Below, piece after piece: positions 1 through 11,829 of a DNA stretch of 64,000 nt; position 1 is the stretch's first letter; each line of letters starts with the position of its first letter. The position numbers and the translations under genes were made by a program. A model generated the notes under the pieces. The model worked only from the letters and a program-made list of their open reading frames with translations, did no database searches and had not been told where the DNA came from. This DNA is from Zizania palustris (lineage: Eukaryota; Streptophyta; Magnoliopsida; Poales; Poaceae). The DNA is taken from NCBI GenBank assembly GCA_019279435.1, contig JAAALK010000286.1, positions 46,583,457-46,647,456 on the forward strand, given 5' to 3'.

Positions 1-187
1 AAATAAAAACAATTAAACAAACTCAACACTCAATAGAATAGCAAGTTTGGTTGGCTTGCTAGATGTAGCAAGTGTGGAGAAAATAATAGCAAGCCCCCTA
101 AAATAACAAGTACAATGGAGATGTTTTTTAGCCCTTATTTTAGAGGATAACAAATACAATGAAGATGTTCTTAGAAGCTCGTCTTAC

Positions 188-648
188 CTGAGCATTGATT
201 CCCTGCTCATTCATGTAAATGCGGCCATGAATGTCACGTCCCTGACAGACATGCACGGTATGAACATTGCATTGAGTAAGTCGCCTTGTTGCACCAATTT
301 TCACGTCCAAGATAATGGAAAAAGGCACAGTACAATACTAATTTGGGAGAAATGGGAATGGGGAGAAAGAACCTGGAGGAAGTGGAGGTGCCTGGCCACC
401 TCAGTGCGAGGGTCCTCAACGGGCACAAACTTGTAGAAGGTGACGACGACGAAGTGGGTGGCCTCTTCGTCCCTGGTGTCCCGCTCCGCAACGGCGCATA
501 AGGGAGACGACGAACAACGGACGCGGGCAGGAGGAAGGTGACGGGAGCGCGGCGAGAGGGAGAGGGTGAGGGAGAGGGAGAGGGGGGATTGGCGGGGATG
601 TAGCGGCAGTACGCGGACGTGGCGGAGGTGGCGAACGGCGGCCGCCAT
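188..648 (-). CDS. Plastid rhodanese-like (UPF0176/STR7-STR8 type) protein, 5' part, two exons
   Basis: Exons are 648-373 and 241-188; the rest lies left of the window. Exon 1 encodes 92 residues: an Arg/Ser/Pro-rich start without acidic residues, typical of a plastid transit peptide, followed by the conserved segment VVVTFYKFVPVEDP and a conserved HLHFLQ. Exon 2 encodes 18 residues containing GRIYMNEQGINAQ, the signature that precedes the rhodanese domain in the UPF0176 family. Both donors (CAG/GTTCTT and CAG/GTAAGA) and the acceptor keep phase 0. Bacterial UPF0176 relatives (TrhO) hydroxylate tRNA uridine; the role of the plant plastid members is less certain. The rhodanese domain with its active-site Cys is outside the window and cannot be checked. 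The ATG at 648 is the first in frame and is followed at once by the transit-like segment. Confidence 0.8.
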
Positions 649-1101
649 GGTGACGGAGCTCTCGCGCTGCCTCTCCTCTACAACTGGTGGCGGTGGGCGG
701 TCCCGACCTCTCCTCTAATCCAGTTCCTTGATTTATTGATTTATGGGCCGTTCCGCGACATGGCAGATAAAATTGCTTTCGCCTAATATTTTTTAAAGCA
801 ATTTACACAAGTGGATTGTATTAATTAAATCGAATAAAAATTAAAAAATTATAATATCGGAGATTGTAATCAGGAAAAATAAAAATTGCAATCAACCAAA
901 TACGCATAACCCAAAACAACACGTCGATCCAAACATGGCCAATAAAATTGGTCATTTCAAGTTCACTAAAGTTTGACAATCTTATAGTTCAGATCTTCTA
1001 AACGAGTAATGAGTAAAAAATAATAGTTCAACAATACTAGCTGAAATACCAGCAGTATGGATAAGACCATGAGCAAAAATATCTGTTGAAGTTGTCACTG
1101 G
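649..1101. other. Gene-free 5' flank of the rhodanese-like gene
   Basis: This stretch holds the presumed promoter of the minus-strand gene ending at 648. The first 70 bases are GC-rich; beyond about 770 the sequence becomes AT-rich with no open frame of note. I see no clear TATA box or repeat structure. Confidence 0.4.
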
Positions 1102-4100
1102 CACTACCACAGAAACATACATTAGTGACGAATCATAACGTACATTGGTGACAAGCATGTCCTCGTCACTCTTATCGCGTCAGTAATATGACATCAATAG
1201 TGATAAATAAACACCCATCACTAAATGGTCAATCACACTCCTATGGGCTCATATGGCTTTTTGGTGACGGGTGACAGTTGTCACCGGTCACTAATGTGTT
1301 CTTTAGTGACGGGTGACTCATCCGTCACTAATAATATGGCCATTTCAAAAAATAATAATTTTTAGACCACATCCTGAATTTGGCAGCCTACATATGCAAC
1401 ATCCAAAGCACATCATAGACAATTCATCACATAAAATTCATTACAAAATTAGTATCACATATATTAACTTCTAACTCGTTATCTCGAAGAACATGACTGA
1501 AACAAAGATCCATAGATAAGATGATCATTACAAAGATCCATTACAAGATGGTTTCATGGCTTCTAATTAATAACTAACTTATAGTGATATAAAGAGTTTG
1601 GATAGTGTCCTATTACTATCGAAAGCTTGAATAGTATCCTCGGAGAAGCACTATGGGCAGCTTGAGGAAAAACATCATGGGTAGCTCGAGGAGTACCAGT
1701 GCACTACCATGGGAAGCCTAAGAAGCACCGCCACCACCACCATAGGCAGCCTAAGAAGCACCACGGTGAATGGTCATGTCAACTTCGAGTGCATTATCTC
1801 GAAAAAACTGGTTAAAACCAGTATTTATCTCGAATTTTTTTGGCAAAAAGCAATAAGTCAAGTTACCATGTAACAATAAAATTAAAACAAAGTTAACAAC
1901 GACGGACAGTGCATGTGTAAATATAAGTGGACGAGGATGATGACCCTAGGAGGAGGACAAGGAGGATGCAACTAAAATGGCGGTGAGTAGGGCGGCCACG
2001 CGCGCCACGACCGACGGTGCATGTTGCCAAGAGCAACGATGGAGCGGCGAGTAGCACAATGATGGTGACGGTGGCGATGGGAGTTAGGGTTAGGGTTACG
2101 CGAAATAAAAGCATAATGATTCACTTCAGTGCCCGCCTATTTATAAATAGGAGGAGACATCAGTGATGGGTGGTAGTTACCACTCGTCACTGATGATGTA
2201 CATATCAGTGATGTGGCCCTAACCCTAGACTATATAGACTTTAGTGATGGTTAACTAGTATTACTCGTCACTAAATGTTGCTTACTAGCTCACTTGCTAT
2301 TACTTTGTAGTGACGGGTCACAATGTCACTTGTCACTAAAAGGTCTTTTAGTGACGGTTGATTATTGTTATCCGTCACTAATATTATGGTCATTTTGAAA
2401 AAAAATAGTTTTAGGTTAAATCTTGAATCAAAGCCAGTTGGGATTTAGCATCCAACATTTCAAACAGCATCACAAATAATTTATCACTGAACACAGATAA
2501 TCCAACATAAAATATTTATAACCTAATATTACATCGATCATACCCTAGGTTTACACCACATACATTACAGACTCAATTGCATCATTATTGATGTTGAAAT
2601 GGAAGGTGCACACTGTGCCAACTTCTAACGAGTTGTCGCGAAGAAATCGGCCAAAGCCTTTAGTTAGATATAACCGTCCATCCATCGCTTTATATACCGC
2701 AATTGGGACTGCCTCAGACCCTACTGCTTCTACCTAAATCTCGGTGGTCTAGTGGTGTAGGTGAGGTATGATATACTTTTTACAGTACTGCCTTGAAAAA
2801 TACTATAAAAATGAAATTAAAACAAAGCTATTAGAGAAGGCTATCTGTATAGATGATCTAGTTAACTAACTATATGTGCAAATAACTTATCACTGATTTC
2901 TTGTTAATGATCGTGTTATTTATTGTGCAAACATATAATTGAATCTCAGATGATAAACCTACCGAGATGTCTGGCAGTAGTGCCTTCCTTGCTGGAGTTA
3001 CATTTGTTCGATTGCCAAAATAACAGATGTGCTTCAATTGGTCTATTTGGTCGGTGTTGACCTCCTTGGCTATCCGCTTCCTATTCCTGTCTGCAACATT
3101 GTTAGGACCCTCCCCTGACATTATAAGAAATCATGATAAGAACATAAATAAAACATCGTTGTCCTCCGCTTTGATGGTCGTTGGAGCCTTCTCATCAGTA
3201 AAGTTAGTGTAGAATTTGGCCATAACAATCAATGGGGCGTGACCCATTGTTATTACCAAATAGTCCCCTTGGTTTAGTCACTTCTTCTACTAAATTCAGG
3301 CCACCCTTTTTGGAGGCATATCCTACCACCGCCCGCATAGCTCACAACCTCAACCTCAGTGGTGCACCCATTTGTTGTCATTAGGGATGGCAGTTGTACC
3401 CGTTTACCCGTGGGTAAAAACCCTATTAGGGTCGGGTTTGTTCTCAATATTATACCCGACGGGTAAACGGGTACGGGTATGGGTATTGACTACCCATACC
3501 CATTTACCCGTTTACCCGTGAGTACATAAAACCATCCCAAAATTTTAACCTAGCCCTCACTCTCTCTCTTCCTCAAACTCACCAGCCGCCACACTCTGGA
3601 CTCCCTCCTAGATCCATTTCTTCCCTGGCGATGCCCCCTCTCCCATTCTCTGCTGGCGCCGACGCCCTCCAGCTTCTTTCCTGCGGCCTCACCGTGGCCT
3701 GTCCTGGTGCCCTGCCACGGCGTCCTGCTCCTGCAGCCTATGGCCTATGATCTCGTCGTGGTTTGTTCCGCCGTGAGCACACGGCGCCCTACGGCCTCCG
3801 GCCTCGTTGTGGCTCGAAGTGCTGTTACGGCCTCGTCGTGGCGACTCGCAGCTAGCATGAACATTAGTCAACACCGAATTGTTGCTTTTAGAGAAAAAAT
3901 CCACAGAATATTTGATTGATGCTATCTATCTCCAACAATTTGCTTCGTTGGTTTCAGAGATGTACATACACACAGATTCGGTGGATGTCCGCCTCTTCCC
4001 TCCAGCCACTTTCCAGTGCTACTCACCTTTCTCACGGGTAAACGGGTATACCCGCGGGTATACGGCGCCCGCGGGTAACGGGTATGGGCAAAGATTTTTA

Positions 4101-4876
4101 CCCGTCGGGTAAACGGGTACGGGTATGGGTATGCACTACCCGTACCCGTCAGACCCGATTGACATCCCTAGTTGTCATTATTTGGAGGGTATCACTAGCA
4201 TGAATGTTATTGATTTCACAAAATCTTTTTGATAAATACTACAACAGTAAGGTAATGTTGTTTCATTTTGTTAACACAATAAATAGCACATGCAATGCAC
4301 AAAAATTATAAACCTGGTGACGCCCGCCATCAACTAGATGATTGATCCTTATTAAGCAACTATCTGGAACATAGGTTGTTACATGTAGATCTCTTAGAAT
4401 GTTTGTCATATCCCTAATTGACAAATTCAATAAGCAATTTTTCGGATAAATGAATGTATATACTGATATTTAATAGTAGGCACAGACAAACTTACGAGAA
4501 TGGGAATGCAACTGAGGTGCGGAGGTGTGGAGGGCGTCGGAGCGGCGAGGAACACGACTAAGGCGACGACTGGAGTCTAGGGTTAGGGACATGCAGAAAA
4601 TAAAAACGTGATGATTCACTTCGGTGCCCTGCCTATTTATAAGTGGGAGTTATCAGTGACGGTTGGAAACATAACTCTTCACTACAGTGAAGCTCTTTAG
4701 TGACGAATCATGGTATGACTCATCACTAATGGGGGTGCCCCTTCTTTAGTGACGGATCCAATTATGATCTATCACTAATAATGCAGCTTTACTAACGCGT
4801 GTGAAATAGTTTATCGCTAAAAATGTATTATTAATGCACGTCTTTTATCTTTTACTAAAGTTTTTATGTGGTAGTG
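1102..4876. mobile_element. CACTA (En/Spm)-like non-autonomous element with internal duplication
   Basis: The left end reads CACTACCACAGAAAC and the right end is its imperfect inverse (CACTACCACATAAAA on the other strand, end at 4876). Both ends are rich in short direct and inverted motifs built on TTAGTGACGG and CCGTCACTAA, the usual sub-terminal pattern of grass CACTA elements. The same sub-terminal block occurs at about 1260-1380 and 2290-2420. A second pair of similar blocks (GATTCACTTC...GCCTATTTATAA) lies near 2117-2150 and 4611-4640, so the body looks like two related modules in tandem. The 3-bp flanks (TGG, ACG) do not match, so the exact ends are uncertain. No intact transposase is present; a minus-strand frame at 2870-3121 is unrecognised. 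A hAT element is nested at 3382-4170. Confidence 0.55.
3382..4170. mobile_element. Non-autonomous hAT element, copy 1
   Basis: The 789-bp element starts TAGGGATGGCA and ends TGACATCCCTA, and is flanked by a perfect 8-bp duplication GTTGTCAT (3374-3381 and 4171-4178). An 8-bp TSD and these ends define the hAT superfamily. Many copies of a motif around ACGGGTATGGGTA or its complement lie within 150 bp of both ends, probably as transposase-binding repeats. The centre is GC-rich with no recognisable protein. The copy at 14617-15433 belongs to the same family. Confidence 0.85.
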
Positions 4877-5733
4877 ACGTTTCTGTGATGATTTTTATTT
4901 CATTATATTTGCTGAAACTGCTGATCGGTTTAAGTATTTCATCTTTACTTATTAATTATGACATGCACGGTTCACCTTGCAGTTTCTTAGCCAATCTGTG
5001 ATTGGTGAACTATTAACCCTAAGATGATTAAAAGGTAGCTTTGTTTTGTGGACTAGCCAACGAAGGTTAACTCTGGTGTAACCTTTAGGATATTTACAGT
5101 AGTTTTTGGTTTTTTTTTGCTGTGTTGTTATATTTACAGTAGTTTTTGGTTTTTTTTGTTGTGTTGTTCTTATTTCTTAACCTGCCATGGAAATTTAAAA
5201 CTTATAAGTGTTATATTTTATTTTATATATCGAATTAACGTTAGATAAAATAGACTATATGACTGTCACATCTTCAATATTACTATTTGTAGTATAAATT
5301 AAAGGAAAAGTGGTTTACCAAATAGTAAATATTTCAAAAGCCGTTGCACCAATTGAGATTATGATAATCCGCCGCAATGCAAGTATCTTATGGGCACAAT
5401 TGACACAATGAAATATATTGCTGGAACTATCTATGTTTTCTTATTTTCTGTCATAGATTTTCAAACACCTAAAGTCAAACGATATCAAATCAGACTACTC
5501 CATTACCCATGTAAGATTCTTTGACATCTGCAGGTAAAAAATTCCTTTTTTTTCCTTTCATTGTGGTTACAATTGTTCATTGATGAACTGTAGACATTCT
5601 CTCCCAATCCATATGTTTAAGACACAAAGCTTACAAAAGCATATTGGTTTAGTGATGATGGAGCAGTCAAAGTGGAGGCTACCTCCATCAGGTGGAAGAA
5701 GGGAATGGTATGATGTCCTATTGATTAATGTAA
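4877..5733. other. Gene-free AT-rich stretch with a 40-bp tandem duplication
   Basis: No gene or element end is seen here. The only structure is a direct duplication of about 40 bp at 5091-5130 and 5131-5168, a segment rich in GTTTTTGG and T runs. Confidence 0.5.
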
Positions 5734-6268
5734 GGGTCCGTTTGGTTTGGGGACGATGATGGATAGAATGATTTCATTTATGAATTTAGGGATAAGATGA
5801 TATATTCGAGGTGTTTGGTTGAATGGATAGGATGAGACAATTTTTTGTTTGGTTAGATGTATACAACTTGGTTGAGATAAGGTTAAATTTAGTGGGATCC
5901 ACTTGTCAAATATATTTTTTAACAAAAATATAATCACATGAGATCTTATTTTATAGATTAAATTATAATCAATACAATGATGTAATTAGATCATAAATTG
6001 GATAAATAATTTGGGAGTAAAAATCATTTGAATATTTATAAAAGAAAAATTAAATGTGTAATAACTAATCAAGAGAGGAGACGACACGTAATCTCGTCCA
6101 ATGTTGAATGAGCTCATCCAGAAAAAATTCTTGAATCTCTCCATCCAGCATATTGAAGGAATATTCCTCTCGTGGACCATCACATCCACCTTCGCCCTCC
6201 AACCAAACAGCTAACTGGATGGGATGACACTATCATATCTAGGGATATCCAACAAACCAAACGCACCC
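5734..6268. mobile_element. PIF/Harbinger (Tourist-like) MITE
   Basis: The element starts GGGTCCGTTTGGTTTG and ends with the near-perfect inverse CAAACCAAACGCACCC. It is flanked by TAA on both sides (5731-5733, 6269-6271), the 3-bp TWA duplication used by Harbinger elements. It is 535 bp long and non-coding. Confidence 0.8.
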
Positions 6269-7120
6269 TAAGTGTCTCAGTTACTATGTTTCTGCAGAGA
6301 GGATCTAATAATTTCTTGTATAATAAGGATATTGCGAATAACCAATAAGATTGGGCAATATATTTCATCAAATGGTGGGTTGTCACAGGAGAAGAGTTAG
6401 CAACATATCTTGATGTGCCACCACTTTCAGAACAATCAAAAGTCTACACCCCTGTTCTAAAGTGCTAATAAGTATATTTGTTGTTGGTGTTAGACTTTAT
6501 TTAGTTTTCTGCTCTTCCGTTGAATACTTAATAAATTGAATGTGTATTGACGTATATGATCATCAAGATTATTGCCAATGTGATGAATTTTTTCGTGATA
6601 ACTTAGGATTGTTTTTAGGTGTGAGTCTCATCTCTCATTATATCCATATGATATGATATAATAACTCGTCGTCGATTTTTTTTTGCTTTTTTTATGTCAA
6701 TCTTAATTAATTTCATTATTCGTTTTAAGTTTAAAACATTTTCCGTCTTTTGATTTTTACCGTAGCGTTAACATGTGCACACTACTAGTTAGTCCAAAGT
6801 ATCTAAACATGTATGACTAATTTTTAGCCGCCTAACAATTAGTTATACTTATTAGTTAGCTAACTATTTGTTTTAGTCCGTCCAAACAGAAACGTCTATA
6901 AAAAATATAACTTATTCAAATGGTATCTAAGTCTAGAAAAATTATAACTTATTCGAATGGTATATGCCATTATCATATATTGAAAAAAAAAACAGAAACC
7001 TTACACGGAAAAATACTACCATGTGCTATTTTTAATTTATGCATACCTGTAAAATTATCAAAATTAAACACTTGGTCCAAATTAAAATAAAAGATCATGA
7101 TGTTTTTGAGTTTGACCAAA
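6269..7120. other. Gene-free stretch with an orphan Helitron 3' end
   Basis: No gene is seen. At about 6720-6788 the sequence matches the last 70 bases of the Helitron that ends at 14390: a run ending GTGCACACTACTAG, followed by T. No matching 5' end was found, so this is probably a fragment. Confidence 0.35.
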
Positions 7121-7126
7121 TGTTGC

Positions 7127-7160
<34 letters not shown>

Positions 7161-7645
7161 ATCCTACACATTGGGTGTAGTTATTCTACACCACGGGTGT
7201 AGAATAGCATTCCCATATGTATATATATATACTATCCTACACTATGAGTGTAGAATAGCGCTCTTGTATGTGTGTATATATATATATATATACAAATACT
7301 ATCTTACATCATTGACGTAGAATAACTATTTTACCGAAAAATCTACTACTATACTGAGAAAAAAAAGTAAAAAGTAGTACTCAATTGCTATTCTACTAAA
7401 AAATCTACTACTGATAGTAGTCGGTGTAGAATAGCGCTCCCGTGTATATATATGTTATTATACACCACGGGTATATAATAACTATTCTACTGAGAAATCT
7501 ACTACTGAGAGAAAAGTGGTACTCAATTGCTATTCTATTAAGAAAATCTACTACTGAAAGTGATCAGTGTATAGAATAACTATTCTACACACGTGGTGTA
7601 GAATAACGCTCCCGTATATATATATATATATATATATATAATTGA
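7121..7645. mobile_element. (TA)n-flanked, micron-like repeat cluster
   Basis: TA microsatellite runs at about 7128-7156 and 7616-7640 bracket several copies of a short palindromic unit built on CTACACCACGGGTGTAGAATAG, with further TA runs in between. Rice 'micron' elements are known to sit within (TA)n tracts. The same motifs occur at 20520-20700, which supports a mobile family, but the unit boundaries are unclear. Confidence 0.45.
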
Positions 7646-8143
7646 TAATATACCAACCAACTCTAACGGCTTCTATGAAATGACATCTACTAGCAGAATG
7701 CAATTGTTAAAATATCGCTAAATACATTGTAAATTTTATAAAATGCAATATTTTCATTTCTTTTTCTCCCAAATACATGTAAAAAGACACTATTACCCCC
7801 AGCTCTTAAAACAACGCCGTTGCCAAAGCCACCGCGGCATCCCAGTGGCCGGCCGATCGTGCGTCGGCGCCGGAACGAGATCCTCTGACTTCAACTGAAA
7901 CGACGTCCCTCTGCAGTTAAGCGATCCAGCCGTTCAATGTCTACAGCGTTTTATCTGTATTTTTTTTGCTCCAGCTCACTGCGTGTGTTAGAGTTTTTAT
8001 TTTACAAAATTTCGATGCTAAATATTAACAGTAGTTTTTATAGTATAATAAATTATAAAAATGTGAAAATAATTGTTAATATAAATAAACTTATATTATT
8101 TTAAATTCAAAAATCAATAGTTTTTTAACTTTATCCAAACTAT

Positions 8144-8882
8144 GGGCCTGACTACTCCACTCTCTTAAAATTTGCTCCACTCTACGGAATTCACTTAGAA
8201 TCAGATCTAGAGTGGAGTTGCTGCTCCACTGTGGAATATTTGCACTTGTTTGGCTCGCGGAGGGAATTCAGATTCAAGAATAGTAGAATTTGGTAGGAAT
8301 GTATTATTTTACCCCAGAGTTTATTCATAAATATTCAATTATATTATTTTTCATGTCCATTATGTAAAACATATTAAATTAGTACTCCCTCCATTAACTT
8401 TTAAATAACCTCGTTGACTTTTATCACAAACTTTGATCATTCATCTTATCAAAAAAATTATGTAAATATACAAAAATATAAGTTATAATCGAAGTAACTT
8501 CAATATTAAAACAAATTATAACAAAATAAATGATATTTCAATTTTTTTGAATAAGACGAACAATCAAAATTTATGATAAAAGTCAACAATAACATTTAAA
8601 AAGTTAATATAGATAGTACTAAATGAAAAAGTAATAAATATCAACTAAAAAGTGAATTGATAAGTTTATAATAGCATTGGTGGATAAATTACCCTGAACT
8701 CCATGTTTTGTTTTAAAAATTGGATCCGCAGAGTACCTCCTGAGGTGCTCCACAAAAAACGTGGAGCGGAGTTGTGGATCTGCATTTTTCGCGGAGCCAA
8801 AAACTGAGATCTAAACCTGTTTGGCTAGACGTTTATGGAGCGGAGCTATAAAACGTAGAGCAGAGTTGTGCCAAACAGGCCC
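8144..8882. mobile_element. MITE nested in the MULE
   Basis: The element is bounded by GGGCCTG and CAGGCCC with TAT on both sides (8141-8143, 8883-8885). The right end continues as GGGCCTGTTTGGCAC on the other strand, but the left end has diverged after 7 bases. It is rich in 'gagtggag'-type repeats and holds a Stowaway element. Confidence 0.5.
8385..8616. mobile_element. Stowaway MITE (Tc1/mariner type)
   Basis: It begins CTCCCTCCATTAACTT and ends with an imperfect inverse (AAGTTAATATAGATAG). TA flanks it on both sides (8383-8384, 8617-8618). It is 232 bp, AT-rich and non-coding. Confidence 0.75.
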
Positions 8883-9689
8883 TATATTTCACTTTTACTT
8901 CTTACACATTTTTGGTTCCAAAATTCTAAAAAGTTTTACGCATTTAATATTTCTTAACTATCTGTGGCGCACCGCGCGTAGCAGCAAAATAATTAGCATT
9001 TTTATTTTGTATAGTTTTGATGCTAAATATTAACTATAATTTTTATATCATAATAAATTATTAATATGTGAAAATAGTTTTTAAGAAAAATAAACTTATA
9101 TTATTTTAGAAATATTAAAATTAGTGTATAATAAGTTTTATTTATTAATAATCATGTTCATGCTTTAATATTTCTAACATTTCTATAATTATATTATGTT
9201 CATGTTAAAAAACTATTTATTTTTAAACTTAAAATAATATAAGTTTATTTATATTAAAAATCATTTTCACATTTTCATAATTTATCTATACTAATATATA
9301 ATTGACGAGTTGGTTTACTCATCTAGACAATCTCGACCATTCATTGTTTACTCATACTCATTAGAGCGATATGCACCGTTGATCACATTCCTTCAGCCAC
9401 CGTTGATAGTTTTTCCCTCATCTATTCCCTTCCACACAGGGAAGTCCCAACAAATCATCCGAAATTTCCGGCAATCAACCTGTAACTGCGCATGCATTAC
9501 CAACCGCGTAGAGAATCTATACCAATCACTTCCGTCGCCGAACACCCATCGCCGAACGGCCGTCCTCGCCGAACGTGATGCCCTCCACAGCGCCGTGTCC
9601 TCCCCATGCCGAGACGACGAAGCCGAGCGAAGCAGCCATCCATAGCGCCACGTCCTCCCCACGCTGAGCTGGAACAGGTCGGTGATGTC

Positions 9690-9960
9690 TTGGAAGAAGT
9701 CATCCACCTGCGCAGCCGCCTGCGACGTGGCGTCGGGGTGGAGGTCTGGTGAGGTCGAGGTTGAGAAGGGCGCCAGGGTGAAGGGCTCCTCGGGAAGGTT
9801 GGACAGGAAGTCCAGCGGTGGCTCCGGGAAGTTGGCGAGGAGGTCGAAGTCGGTGTAGAGGGGTGGGAACTCGCCGGCAAAGCCTTCATCGGAGAAGGAG
9901 CAGCCGAAGACGTCGTTGGACTCGCCGGTCTCACGGACGTGGGGTGTCGTAGATGGCTTC
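9690..9960 (-). pseudogene. Unrecognised acidic exon fragment captured by the Helitron
   Basis: Read on the minus strand from about 9960 to 9690, one frame stays open with a protein-like composition: Phe/Asp/Glu/Pro-rich, containing FSDEGFAGEFPPLYTDFDLL and VDDFFQDITDLFQL. There is no ATG at the head, and a stop lies just upstream in frame. The acidic and aromatic pattern resembles transcription-factor activation regions, but I do not recognise the family. It lies opposite in strand to the other captured fragments. Confidence 0.35.
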
Positions 9961-10419
9961 TTGGCGGTGTCCGCGATATTGACGGTGGACTAAGGGAAGG
10001 AGCGGAGCACGGAAGTGGAGGAACCCACGCCGCCGCGGCTTGGGACTCCTCGCCGAAGTCATAAGAGGTGGCAGGCCATTTTTTAGTTCACCCAGTTTTC
10101 TTTGTGTTTTCACATGCATCCCGGTTTTTTTGGAGTTGGTTTTCACAGGCGTGTGCATTGTAGGGGTAGTGTGAATGAAACTATACTTTTAAAAAATAGG
10201 GATATCGGCTAAGCTCACCTAGGGTTGCTCTCACCCAAGTTCTGGCAGTACTGCAGTGCTTGACTCAACATAATGCCATTGCCAGAGGCTTGTAGGGACA
10301 ATGCATCGAGCATTTAAAAGATCTTATTGTAGCATACTCAGTTTGGAATTTGTGATTTAGTTAACATGACATTTTTCCTTTAATTTGTGCTGTATTCCTT
10401 AAAAACTTGCAACTTGCAG

Positions 10420-11829
10420 ATATCATCAAACATAATGGCAGGCTAATCAGTCTTGCTGTCAAAAAAACTAGCCAAGGATTATGAATCAAAGCCAAAATCT
10501 GTGATGTTTCGGATATTAGCAATGCTATTTGAGGTAATAGATGCTAAAATGCAGTCCTTCTTTGGTTGTGGCAATTATTTCCTAAACCAGTGAATCTTAT
10601 GATGACAGGCTTGTGGAGCTAGGCATGAGTTTTATGCAGACTACCTGGATGAGGCAGATGTGGATAACGTTGTGTTTTCCCTTGTTGAGTTAGCAAGAAA
10701 AGTATCCTGTTGTGATTTTCTCGTGAGAGTGAATGGAGAATCATTATTTGCAGCCTTGTGGATTATCCAATATTCATACTATATTTATCATATATGTTCT
10801 AATCTTGAAATGATATGCAGTACTATCTTTTTTGATGATTTCGTCAACCTTACTTAAAAATAGGGTATGATGGAAGATAATTACAGCTCTAAAAAGAAGG
10901 ATCTGAGGAACTTCAAAGAAAATCTTGTTTCTTTTTGAGACACCTTGGTTCATGAGTGTCAGAATGGCCCATTATTTGATGATATCCTATTCCAAAAAAT
11001 CAAGGATTATGTGGCTGCTTTGTCATGGTAATTTATCTATGCATCCTTATTGTTTTTTGGGGTGTTGGTTGCATGCATGCAATGTGCTTGTTTGGTATGT
11101 TTTAGTACTCCTCCAAGCGAAGGGTCTATCACCAAGTAGCTTCATTGGTTGGGCTCCAACTTGTGACATCTTTATTATCTGTTACTAAGGGTGCGTTTGG
11201 TTCTGCTTTTCAAATCTGCTTCTGCTGTGAAAAAGCAGAAGCTGAACCAAACGGGTTTACCAAAACTGCTTCTGCTGTGAAAAAGCAGCTTTTTTCTAGT
11301 ACAAATTTGGAAGCAGCCTGGACCCTGCTTTTCTGCTTTTGCTTTTCTGCTTTTCTGATTTTTAGTTCAGATTAAAAAGTATGAATTCAAGGTGTCTTAA
11401 TTGATTTAACATTATTATGGTTTGTATTGCTTTGCACAATTTCATGAGATAATATGTGGTTTTCGGTTACTTTATAAAATAAACTATGCACTTTTTTATT
11501 TATCTAATATATTTTTTAGTTATTCAGTTGCATCAATGTTGAGTATTTCCTATTTATATATATGTATAGAATATTATAATGATGAAAATTACGTAAGTTA
11601 TAAAAAACAGTCAGCTCACAGCAGTTTTTTCACAGCAGCTTCAACCAAACGACTTTTAGCTTTTTCACAGCAGGCATCTCACAGCAGCTTTTTCACAGCA
11701 GGCAACTCACAGCAGCTTTTTCACAGCTCACAGCAGAACCAAACGCACCCTAAGACTCTCAGTGGACAACGTGAGACCACTCAAAGGCAGTTGAATGCAG
11801 AGAAGAATTATGCGGAAAATATTCAGTGG
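10420..11829 (+). pseudogene. Captured fragment of cohesin subunit SCC3/SA (STAG) gene
   Basis: Four exon-like blocks with intact splice borders (10420-10533, 10609-10701, 10864-11027, 11106 to 11829) encode consecutive parts of the SA/STAG region of sister chromatid cohesion protein 3. Diagnostic stretches are ADVDNVVFSLVELARK, KKDLRNFKENLVSF, ECQNGPLFDDILFQK, VASLVGLQLVTSLLSVT and GQRETTQRQLNAEK. The order and spacing follow the plant gene and introns are retained, so it was copied from DNA, not from mRNA. It is dead: a stop breaks block 3, a 1-base loss after ALSCTPP shifts the frame in block 4, and a MITE at 11189-11750 interrupts block 4. The intact protein holds sister chromatids together in the nucleus. 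Confidence 0.8.
11189..11750. mobile_element. Tourist-like MITE inside the captured SCC3 exon
   Basis: It begins GGGTGCGTTTGGTTCTGC and ends with the perfect inverse, and TAA flanks both sides (11186-11188, 11751-11753). The interior repeats GCTTTTTCACAGCAG-like units in both orientations. Because it lies in Helitron cargo, it inserted either before capture in the donor gene or afterwards in the Helitron. Confidence 0.85.

Noticed and set aside
1893..2114. 73-codon minus-strand frame
   Set aside because: It lies in the CACTA-like element, is hydrophobic low-complexity, and has no support.
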